Of a stretch of DNA of 11,617 bases, positions 1 through 6,356 are shown piece after piece. Position 1 is the stretch's first letter, and every line of letters begins with the position of its first letter. Origin of the DNA: JBAZHE01 sp964547855. Its GTDB lineage: Bacteria; Patescibacteriota; Patescibacteriia; Patescibacteriales; WJLG01. The position numbers were made by a program, and so were the translations under genes. The stretch is from NCBI GenBank assembly GCA_964547855.1, contig CAZJPG010000027.1, positions 1 to 11,617 of the forward strand, given 5' to 3'. The notes beneath the pieces were generated by a model that was not told the origin of the DNA, did not search any database, and was given only the letters and a program-made list of their open reading frames with translations.

Positions 1-775
1 CACCTTTGACTGGTTTCGAAAAGTGGCGATGAATTGGTCAAAGCCGGCATTGTCGGGCCTGATAGTGTTCAACGGAAAATTGATCATAAAATTTTCTTTT
101 GATAAAACACCTGAAGATTTGACCTTGGCCGATAATACCAAAGGATTGGAGTCTCTTTATCGCAAAGCGAAAGCAATAGCGGATTCACTGGAAGTGGAGG
201 ATATTAGCTTCGCTGGAATTTTGCCAGGCGTACTTTTCAGAAGGAAACTCATAAAGAACAGGAGGTTTTCAGTAGTTACCGCAAAAGTTGTTTCCAGCGC
301 CTTGGATAAAATATTCAGTGAAAATAATTTATCCGATGAATATCCGATAGTACTGATCGGCGGAGCAGGGTTCGTTGGTCGAATGGTCACCGAAGAGATG
401 GAGAAGAGGGGGAGGAACTTCTTTGTCGTCGACATCAAGGAAGATAACGGCACCTGGCCGAAGGAGTTGGAAAAAAATCCTTCTGTAATACTGAACTTGA
501 TTTCAGATAACAAAGGACTTATCAACTACCTCGATCAGATGGTTCCTGGATCTATTTTTGTAAATGAAGCCTATCCACCACCGGACAATGCATTCCTGGA
601 AAGAGCCAAAAAAAATGGCATAAAGCTATTCCATATTTGTGGAGCTGAGGCTGATATCGTTTGGCCGTCATTTCCAGAGCATTACTCCGTCGATCAAGCT
701 AAGAGCATGCCTTGCTGTGCTGTACCGCTTTCACTGATCGAGAAAGGAGCCAAACCGGTTTTACAACGACTTTAA
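1..775 (+). CDS. Rossmann-fold NAD(P)-binding protein, 5' end cut by window
   Basis: The frame is open to the left edge of the window, so the gene probably starts upstream; the GTG at 23 is only the first possible start inside the window and has no ribosome site. Counting from that GTG (250 residues), a dinucleotide-binding loop GGAGFVG lies at residues 113-119 and a second strand ends in an acidic residue (FFVVD, Asp137), the usual arrangement for an NAD(H)-preferring Rossmann fold. About 100 residues of unassigned sequence precede it. The layout, an N-terminal catalytic region followed by a Rossmann domain with a (F/S)VVTAK-like stretch before it, loosely recalls shikimate-dehydrogenase or acyl-ACP-reductase-like proteins, but I cannot identify the substrate. 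The C-terminus holds a Cys pair (MPCCAVP). A strong terminator follows directly, so this is the last gene of its transcript. Confidence 0.7.
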   Translation, partial: TFDWFRKVAMNWSKPALSGLIVFNGKLIIKFSFDKTPEDLTLADNTKGLESLYRKAKAIADSLEVEDISFAGILPGVLFRRKLIKNRRFSVVTAKVVSSALDKIFSENNLSDEYPIVLIGGAGFVGRMVTEEMEKRGRNFFVVDIKEDNGTWPKELEKNPSVILNLISDNKGLINYLDQMVPGSIFVNEAYPPPDNAFLERAKKNGIKLFHICGAEADIVWPSFPEHYSVDQAKSMPCCAVPLSLIEKGAKPVLQRL

Positions 776-782
776 AATCACC

Positions 783-809
783 GAGAATGGCGAAAGCCAT
801 TCTCTTTTT
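783..809 (+). terminator. Rho-independent terminator after the Rossmann-fold gene
   Basis: A perfect 9-bp stem (GAGAATGGC 783-791 with GCCATTCTC 796-804) is closed by a GAAA tetraloop and followed by five T residues. It lies between the stop codon at 773-775 and the histidine-kinase start at 819, so the kinase must depend on its own promoter or on readthrough. Confidence 0.92.
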
Positions 810-818
810 AAAATAAAA

Positions 819-3002
819 ATGAATATCATACTGGACGGAATAAATATAATATTATTAGTGACCGCCATTTTAAATACAGCCTTGGCGGCAATAATATATT
901 TTTCTTCCGGAAAAAAGGAATACGCCAAAATTTATTCAACGCACATCTTGGCTATAATTTCCTGGATATTGATAATGGTGCTATATCGCTCAAGCACCAC
1001 TCAGGCCGTGGCAATGTCGTTTACCATGGCTTTATATATAGCACCGACTTTTATCGCGTCTATATTTTTTCTCTTTACTTGCATATTTCCTTATCGAGAT
1101 AAAGCTAACCTCAAGACGCAGTTGGCCATAGTATTCATATGGAATGCCGTGATCGTGGCTATTACCGCGGTACCAGGCCTAGTTATAAAGAATTTAGTAG
1201 TGATCCCAGGCGGCGAAAAGGCAATTCTATTCGGTAAAGGATATGTACTATATTTTGCTTATATCATAATAGTATTCAGTGTCTCTTATTTAAAATTGTT
1301 TTGGAAGTACTTTAAAACAGAAAAAAGAGCCAAGGCTCAAACATTATACATTCTTGTTGGACATTTTCTTTCCAGTAACGTGGCGTTCGCGGCAAATCTC
1401 ATACTTCCCTGGATCGGGTTCTTTAAATTCAATTGGGCTGGGCAAGCGTTCACTTTTATAATGCTAGCCATGACCACATATGCCATAATCGCCCACAGAT
1501 TAATGGACATAAAGCTGGTCATGAAACGATGGAGCGTCAGGACTTTTTCCATATTTTTTATCGTAGTTTTGGTCGTAAGTATTAAAGTCGGAATGATCAG
1601 TCTATGGGGAGAATTATCTGCTTGGGGTGATTTTATTATTGTGATACTTGTCACCATATTATATCCCTATGTTAATCGTTTTTCTTCGTATATAGCCCAT
1701 CGTTATTTTTTCTATTCGTTATACGACATGGATGAAGTAGTGCTCGATATGAACAAAAAATTAGCCTCGTCCATAGATCAGGAAGAGGTTTATGATTTTT
1801 TATACAAGACCTTTACTAACATCTTCCATTTTCGCAATTTCATAATAATGACCAAGGAATCTCCGAGAGAATATATAGTTTCCTATGTTAAAGGTTTTAA
1901 GATCGCAAAGAACTCAAGGGCTGTAGCCGACAGACTATTGGAGAACGAGTGCGCCATAAAAAACGGCATACTAGACGAAGACGATTTTAAAGAACATGAT
2001 CTAACGATCGTTTCCAAGGGAAAGGAGAACAATATCTTAAAGCGACAAGTCGAGATACTATTACCACTGAACACAAAGAATGGGTTGATCGGAATTATGC
2101 TTTTCGGACCCAAAGAATCCGGCGATATGTATTCAGAGAGTGATTTTAAACTACTGTATATCATTGGCTCGCAATTAGCCTCATCCATGGAAAATATCGA
2201 TCTATACGCAAAGATAAAATCACTGAATAAGAATCTCGAAAAGAAGGTGCTCAAGCAGACTAAGGAAATAAAAGACAAAGCCGAAAAACTAAAGACGCAA
2301 AATGAAAACCTTGAAAAATTACTACAAATAAAAAACGAATTCTTGCGAGTCGTCAACCACCAAATCAACACACCGATCTCGATAATCAAAAACTCCGTCT
2401 TCATGATCAGAAGCAAGTCGTTCACGCTTGATAAGGGCCTATCTTTCATTGAGGAGGGGACGAGGCGCATGGAGGGCGTTATGAGCGATTTTTGGCGGGC
2501 ATTTTCAGTCGAGGGCGAGGGCGTCAAGATGAATTACTCCAAAACCGACCTCTTTACGATCACCAAAGATATTGCTGGCAGTTTATCGTCTTTATCGGCA
2601 ATCAAATCTGGGAATGTAAAATTATCACTATCTAAGTCAGAAAAACTGCCAAAGGTCAAAACTGATCCGACGCAAATATCCCAAGTCTTGAACAACCTTA
2701 TAGACAATGCTATATCTTATACCACTAAAGGAACGGTAAAGATCGATATGCGAAAAGAAGGGGATGGCGTAAAAGTCTATATCTCTGACACTGGCCAAGG
2801 CATAGAGAAAAGCAACTACAAAAGATTGTTCGAAAAATTCTATCGCACGGAAAGAGCTAAGAAATTTAAGCCTGGCGGCTCCGGCCTTGGGCTCTACATA
2901 GCCAAAAAGATAGTGGAGGCCGGAGGGGGTCGCATGAAACTCGAGAAAAGCGAGATCGGAAAAGGCTCGACTTTCTCATTCACTGTTCCGATCTGGAAAT
3001 AG
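819..3002 (+). CDS. Membrane sensor histidine kinase (multi-pass N-terminus, GAF-like, HisKA, HATPase)
   Basis: This is a 727-residue orphan sensor kinase; no response regulator lies next to it. Residues ~1-295 contain eight or nine hydrophobic segments, resembling the 7TM-type N-terminal region of many histidine kinases. Residues ~310-470 have the size and position of a GAF-like domain. A charged coiled coil (~473-510) leads into the dimerisation and phosphoacceptor helix with His514 in NHQINTP. The ATP-binding domain shows an N box (LIDNAISYT, Asn630), G1 (DTGQG, Asp657), an F box (FEKFYR) and G2 (GGSGLGL from Gly686), so the catalytic core is complete. Family knowledge: it autophosphorylates on His514 and passes phosphate to a response regulator. 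The signal is unknown. The H box departs from the usual SHELRTP: Gln follows the His and Asn replaces the Arg. The ATG at 819 has no Shine-Dalgarno and begins only 9 nt after the preceding terminator. An alternative start is not evident because the hydrophobic segments begin at residue 5. Confidence 0.95.
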   Translation: MNIILDGINIILLVTAILNTALAAIIYFSSGKKEYAKIYSTHILAIISWILIMVLYRSSTTQAVAMSFTMALYIAPTFIASIFFLFTCIFPYRDKANLKTQLAIVFIWNAVIVAITAVPGLVIKNLVVIPGGEKAILFGKGYVLYFAYIIIVFSVSYLKLFWKYFKTEKRAKAQTLYILVGHFLSSNVAFAANLILPWIGFFKFNWAGQAFTFIMLAMTTYAIIAHRLMDIKLVMKRWSVRTFSIFFIVVLVVSIKVGMISLWGELSAWGDFIIVILVTILYPYVNRFSSYIAHRYFFYSLYDMDEVVLDMNKKLASSIDQEEVYDFLYKTFTNIFHFRNFIIMTKESPREYIVSYVKGFKIAKNSRAVADRLLENECAIKNGILDEDDFKEHDLTIVSKGKENNILKRQVEILLPLNTKNGLIGIMLFGPKESGDMYSESDFKLLYIIGSQLASSMENIDLYAKIKSLNKNLEKKVLKQTKEIKDKAEKLKTQNENLEKLLQIKNEFLRVVNHQINTPISIIKNSVFMIRSKSFTLDKGLSFIEEGTRRMEGVMSDFWRAFSVEGEGVKMNYSKTDLFTITKDIAGSLSSLSAIKSGNVKLSLSKSEKLPKVKTDPTQISQVLNNLIDNAISYTTKGTVKIDMRKEGDGVKVYISDTGQGIEKSNYKRLFEKFYRTERAKKFKPGGSGLGLYIAKKIVEAGGGRMKLEKSEIGKGSTFSFTVPIWK

Positions 3003-3023
3003 ATCATCTTATCAAGATCGAAT

Positions 3024-3059
3024 AATTATATAATTAATTACGTAATTAATTATATAATT
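3024..3059. repeat. Perfect 36-bp AT-rich palindrome
   Basis: The two 18-bp halves are exact reverse complements with no spacer, centred on ACGT at 3040-3043. Only one C and one G occur in the 36 bp; the rest is A/T built from repeated AATTA units. It lies 21 bp past the kinase stop codon and just before the convergent terminator. It has no T-tract of its own and so is not itself a classic terminator. Confidence 0.9.
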
Positions 3060-3069
3060 CCAAACTAAT

Positions 3070-3101
3070 AAAAAAGCAGGCATCGAGTTGCCTGCTTTTT
3101 T
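3070..3101. terminator. Bidirectional terminator between histidine kinase and clpB
   Basis: The stem pairs 3070-3082 (six A then GCAGGCA) with 3089-3101 (TGCCTGC then six T) around the loop TCGAGT. The A-tract on one side and T-tract on the other make it work for both converging genes. The clpB stop codon lies 6 bp away. Confidence 0.93.
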
Positions 3102-3106
3102 ATTAT

Positions 3107-5776
3107 CTATCTGACGTTCATGGTGACTTTATCCTCTACGCCGATATCTATCGTAACTTTATCTCCTTCCTTGATCTTACCCTCTATGATCTCAAGGGCT
3201 AATTCATCAAGGATCTTGTTTTGTATCAAGCGTTTAAGTGGTCTGGCTCCAAAGGTTATGTCATAGCCCTTATCGGCCAACATCTTCTTTAGCTTATTGC
3301 CGATCTTAATGGAAATATCCTTGTTCTTAAGCCTCTTTTGAACTTTATCAAGCTCTAAATCGACTATATTCTCCAAGGCGGCTTTATCCAAAGACCTAAA
3401 GACGACTATGTCATCGATACGATTCAAGAATTCAAGTTTGAAGTGCTCCTTAAGTTTACCATCAATTTGCTCCTTCATGTTCTTGAAGTCGACTTCCTTG
3501 GCGCTAGCACCTTCGTTGTCAGCAAAACCAATGGAGAACTTACGAATTATCTCATTGCCAAGATTGGAGGTCATAATAACTATAGTGTTCTTGAAATTGA
3601 CCACGCGCCCCTTGGAATCGGTCAAACGTCCGTCATCAAGGAGTTGCAAAAGGATATTGAACACCTCCGAGTCGGCCTTTTCGATCTCATCGAACAATAT
3701 GACGCTATATGGGCGACGACGGATCTTCTCGGTCAATTGACCACCGTCATCATGTCCGATATAGCCTGGAGGAGAGCCGATAAGTTTAGCTACGCTATGC
3801 TTCTCCATGTATTCACTCATATCTACGCGCACCAGGGCGTTCTCATCGTCGAACATAAAAGAGGCGAGGACCTTGGCCAGCTGCGTCTTACCGACACCGG
3901 TCGGACCGACAAAAAGGAATGAACCGATCGGCCTACCTTCTTCGCTGATACCGGCACGAGAACGACGAATCGCGTTGGCGATAGAGTGTATAGCATCATC
4001 TTGACCAACGACTTTATTTTTCAAGCCATTTTCCATATTAGCTAATTTATTAGCTTCACTCTCCATCATCTTAACCACTGGAATACCTGTCCAACGAGAG
4101 ACCACTTTGGCCACATCTTCTGGGCCAATTTCCTCCTTAAGTATAGACTGGCCATTCTTTTGTATCTCTAAAAGCTCTTTTTCTGCCTTTTTGACTTGTT
4201 TCTCCAATTCTGGGATCTGGCCATAGCGAATCTCAGCGACCTTCATTAAGTCATCGCCACGACGCTCGGCGATCTCCGACTGTATTTTAAGGTCGTCTAT
4301 CTTTCTTTTTGAATCGCGGATCTTCGCGATAGCTTCTTTTTCGTTCTTCCAATGAAGCTCGAGTTGGTTCGCTTTCTCTTTAAGCTCTTCCAATTGCTTT
4401 GTCATGGCCCTGCTCTCTGCCTGCCCATTCTTAGACTTAGAAAGACCCATCTTGTTTATTTCCAAGCGACGGATCTCTTTCTTCATTTTCTCTAAGTCTT
4501 CAGGAGTGGAATCGACCTGCATACGCAAAGCGGAAGTGGCCTCATCGATCAAGTCGATCGCCTTGTCAGGCAGAAAACGATCGGAGATATAACGACTGGA
4601 AAGCTTGACCGAGGAAACCAAGGCCTCGTCGGTTATACGAATTCCGTGATGTATCTCGTATTTCTCCTTTATACCGCGCATAATGTCGATAGCATCCTCT
4701 TCGGTCGGCTCTGACACGTATATCGGTTGGAAACGACGCTCTAAGGCGGCATCTTTCTCTATGTATCTTTGATATTCTTTAGTGGTCGTAGCGCCTATGG
4801 TCCTGATCTTGCCGCGGGCCAGGGCCGGCTTAAGCATATTCGAAGCATCCATCGATCCTTCGCTGGCTCCAGCGCCGACTATAGTATGTAGCTCATCGAC
4901 GAATAAAATAACATTGCCGTCCTGGGATTCGATCTCTTTAAGCACTGCCTTAAGACGCTCTTCGAATTCGCCACGAAACTTCGCGCCGGCGATCATAGCC
5001 CCCAAATCCAACGAAACGAGTTTGCGGTTGCGCAGGTTCTCTGGAACATCATTAGAGATGATACGTTGGGCCAATCCTTCTACTATGGCGGTCTTGCCCG
5101 TTCCGGCGTCTCCGATCAAAACCGGATTATTCTTGGTGCGGCGAAGCAAAACTTGCATAATGCGACGAATTTCGGTGTCGCGGCCTATGACCGGGTCAAG
5201 TTTTTTCTGTTTAGCCAACTCGGTCAGGTCAACGGTGTATTTCTCCAAAACTCGATACTTAACCTCTGGGTCCGGGTCGGTGATATTCTTATTGCCGCGA
5301 AGCTCAACCAATATCTTCTGAACAGAATTATAATCGACGCCACGGGAGATCAACATATCCTGAGCCGATGATTTAACGTTTAGAAGAGAAAGGAAAATAT
5401 GCTCGGTCGATATGAATTCATCCTTCATGCTATCAGCCTCTTTCTTGGACCCTTCCAAAACAAAAGCCGCCTCGGCCGTACCAGACACGGTGCCGACTCC
5501 GCCTTGTCCGAATGGTGTATTTGGTTGCTGATTATGCTTAGTAGAAGGCGTCTTAGCCGTCTTTTCAAGCTCGTCCAAGGCCGATTCATGGATATTATCC
5601 GGATCTATAGTCATCTTCTCTAATATCGGCCTAACCAAGCTTTCTTCCTGCTCTAAAAGAGCCACCAAAAGATGCATGGCTTCGATATTTTGATGCCCGT
5701 ATTCTTGAGCTATTATTTGCGCATTAATGATCGCTTCTTGTGATTTCGTCGTGAATTTATTGAACATATTTTTCAT
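3107..5776 (-). CDS. clpB: ATP-dependent disaggregase chaperone ClpB
   Basis: This is a Hsp100 hexameric AAA+ unfoldase that, with DnaK, pulls polypeptides out of heat-induced aggregates in the cytoplasm. The 889-residue length is normal for ClpB. The order is: Clp N-domain (~4-150, with a Gly/Pro/Gln-rich linker at ~77-99); AAA-1 with Walker A GDAGTGKT (222-229), Walker B VILFVDE (289-295), pore loop KFRGEF and Arg finger region ALERRFQ; coiled-coil middle domain (~415-545), which separates ClpB from ClpA and ClpX; AAA-2 with Walker A GPTGVGKT (624-631), pore loop GYIGHDDGG and Walker B VILFDE (692-697); and the ClpB C-terminal D2 small domain. Walker A1 reads GDAGTGKT where many ClpBs have GEPGVGKT, with the P-loop lysine and threonine intact. 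No ClpP-binding tripeptide loop was seen, as expected. The start at 5776 lacks a Shine-Dalgarno; a second ATG four codons in (MFNKFT) is also possible. It is transcribed alone from a CIRCE-controlled promoter. Confidence 0.98.
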   Translation of the reverse strand: MKNMFNKFTTKSQEAIINAQIIAQEYGHQNIEAMHLLVALLEQEESLVRPILEKMTIDPDNIHESALDELEKTAKTPSTKHNQQPNTPFGQGGVGTVSGTAEAAFVLEGSKKEADSMKDEFISTEHIFLSLLNVKSSAQDMLISRGVDYNSVQKILVELRGNKNITDPDPEVKYRVLEKYTVDLTELAKQKKLDPVIGRDTEIRRIMQVLLRRTKNNPVLIGDAGTGKTAIVEGLAQRIISNDVPENLRNRKLVSLDLGAMIAGAKFRGEFEERLKAVLKEIESQDGNVILFVDELHTIVGAGASEGSMDASNMLKPALARGKIRTIGATTTKEYQRYIEKDAALERRFQPIYVSEPTEEDAIDIMRGIKEKYEIHHGIRITDEALVSSVKLSSRYISDRFLPDKAIDLIDEATSALRMQVDSTPEDLEKMKKEIRRLEINKMGLSKSKNGQAESRAMTKQLEELKEKANQLELHWKNEKEAIAKIRDSKRKIDDLKIQSEIAERRGDDLMKVAEIRYGQIPELEKQVKKAEKELLEIQKNGQSILKEEIGPEDVAKVVSRWTGIPVVKMMESEANKLANMENGLKNKVVGQDDAIHSIANAIRRSRAGISEEGRPIGSFLFVGPTGVGKTQLAKVLASFMFDDENALVRVDMSEYMEKHSVAKLIGSPPGYIGHDDGGQLTEKIRRRPYSVILFDEIEKADSEVFNILLQLLDDGRLTDSKGRVVNFKNTIVIMTSNLGNEIIRKFSIGFADNEGASAKEVDFKNMKEQIDGKLKEHFKLEFLNRIDDIVVFRSLDKAALENIVDLELDKVQKRLKNKDISIKIGNKLKKMLADKGYDITFGARPLKRLIQNKILDELALEIIEGKIKEGDKVTIDIGVEDKVTMNVR

Positions 5777-5804
5777 TGTTTTAAATAGTGGACTTTAAGT
5801 TTTT

Positions 5805-5831
5805 TTAGCACTCTTTAGTTTTGAGTGCTAA
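5805..5831 (-). promoter_or_regulatory. CIRCE operator (HrcA site) of clpB
   Basis: An exact match to the CIRCE consensus TTAGCACTC-N9-GAGTGCTAA: the two 9-bp arms are at 5805-5813 and 5823-5831. It begins 29 bp upstream of the clpB ATG and overlaps the predicted transcription start, 4 bp downstream of the -10 box. Established role: the repressor HrcA binds here and is released on heat or misfolding stress. No hrcA gene is in the window. Confidence 0.97.
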
Positions 5832-5835
5832 TTAA

Positions 5836-5864
5836 AATATAGCTTATAAACAAGGCTCTGTCAA
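5836..5864 (-). promoter_or_regulatory. sigma70 promoter of clpB
   Basis: On the minus strand, -35 TTGACA (complement of 5859-5864) and -10 TATATT (complement of 5836-5841) are separated by exactly 17 bp. The predicted start near 5829 falls inside the CIRCE element, so repressor binding would block initiation. The resulting leader is about 50 nt long. Confidence 0.92.
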
Positions 5865-5911
5865 CACTAATTTTCTATAGCTTTTTAGTCTTATTTTTCA
5901 GCATCTTAGTA

Positions 5912-5940
5912 TTGACAGAATATTAAAAATGGCGTTAAAT
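5912..5940 (+). promoter_or_regulatory. Probable sigma70 promoter of the 88-codon gene
   Basis: A perfect -35 TTGACA (5912-5917) is followed after 17 bp by TTAAAT (5935-5940), which matches the -10 consensus at four of six positions. GATAAT at 5941-5946 is a better hexamer but is too far from the -35. The promoter is divergent from clpB, with 47 bp between the two -35 boxes, and contains no CIRCE of its own. Confidence 0.65.
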
Positions 5941-5972
5941 GATAATTGCGCTTTTTTGTTCATTTTCCAAAA

Positions 5973-5979
5973 GAAGGAG
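5973..5979 (+). promoter_or_regulatory. Shine-Dalgarno that sets the start at 5990
   Basis: GAAGGAG ends 10 nt before the ATG at 5990. It is the only clear ribosome-binding sequence before any gene in this window. It rules in 5990 over the in-frame ATG at 5939, which would overlap the predicted -10 box. Confidence 0.8.
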
Positions 5980-5989
5980 TGCCGTAAAA

Positions 5990-6256
5990 ATGACAGGGAC
6001 GAAGAAAAATGAAAAATTGACCGGCGATGAATTAGCTGCCCGCATCAACTCTAGGCTAGATAGCCAACAGAGTCTTGGAGACAGAGACATTGGAAGGATC
6101 AGAGTTGCAGCGGGCTTAAAGAACGAAAATTGTCGACAGGCACTATTTAGAACATACTTAGTGCTTAGAGCGAAAGATAAAAAGAACAGGGCCGAAGAAA
6201 TGATGTTGCTATTTTTAGTGGAAAATAACTACCACAAGTTCTTGGAAAATGAATAA
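5990..6256 (+). CDS. Hypothetical 88-residue charged protein
   Basis: I do not recognise this protein. From the chosen start it reads MTGTKKNEKLTGDELAARIN and continues as a strongly charged, apparently all-helical protein with no signal peptide, membrane segment or Cys motif (one Cys only). The first half is rich in Arg and Asp; the C-terminal half has a hydrophobic helix around MMLLFLVENNY. It has its own promoter, Shine-Dalgarno and terminator, which argues that it is a real gene. It is divergent from clpB, but the CIRCE element belongs to clpB only, so a heat-shock link cannot be assumed. Size and helicity would suit a small regulatory or adaptor protein; this is a guess from shape alone. 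Confidence 0.75.
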   Translation: MTGTKKNEKLTGDELAARINSRLDSQQSLGDRDIGRIRVAAGLKNENCRQALFRTYLVLRAKDKKNRAEEMMLLFLVENNYHKFLENE

Positions 6257-6283
6257 CACTAAGCGATGTAAAAAATGAAATGT

Positions 6284-6310
6284 CCGTCCATTACCAAATG
6301 GGCGGTTTTT
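6284..6310 (+). terminator. Rho-independent terminator after the 88-codon gene
   Basis: The stem CCGTCCATT (6284-6292) pairs with AATGGGCGG (6297-6305), including one G-T wobble, around a 4-nt ACCA loop. Five T residues follow. It is 28 bp past the stop codon. Confidence 0.88.
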
Positions 6311-6321
6311 ATTAATCAGGG

Positions 6322-6349
6322 GTGACAAAATACAAGACCTTGCTATAAT
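6322..6349 (+). promoter_or_regulatory. Extended -10 promoter giving a leaderless transcript
   Basis: -35-like GTGACA (6322-6327), 16-bp spacer, and a perfect extended -10 TGCTATAAT (TG at 6341-6342, TATAAT at 6344-6349). The expected start point, about 7 nt after the -10, is 6356-6357, which is exactly the A of the glycosyltransferase ATG at 6357. Confidence 0.85.
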
Positions 6350-6356
6350 GATGGGT

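Noticed and set aside
760..788. Possible promoter for the histidine kinase (TTTACA, 17 bp, GAGAAT)
   Set aside because: The -10 is weak and the start would fall inside the terminator hairpin; not supportable.
1883..2527. 214-codon frame antisense to the histidine kinase
   Set aside because: It is the complement of the GAF-like, coiled-coil and H-box region and is low-complexity Ser/Phe-rich, as expected of a shadow.
3024..3059. Palindrome as the kinase terminator
   Set aside because: It has no G/C-rich stem and no T-tract beyond it; the hairpin at 3070-3101 is the proper terminator.
3443..3922. Long open frame (159 codons) on the plus strand inside clpB
   Set aside because: It lies wholly antisense to well-conserved ClpB AAA-2 coding sequence and has no start signals or recognisable domain.
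5939..5989. Upstream ATG start for the small gene
   Set aside because: It overlaps the predicted -10 region and lacks a ribosome site, while the ATG at 5990 has a good one.
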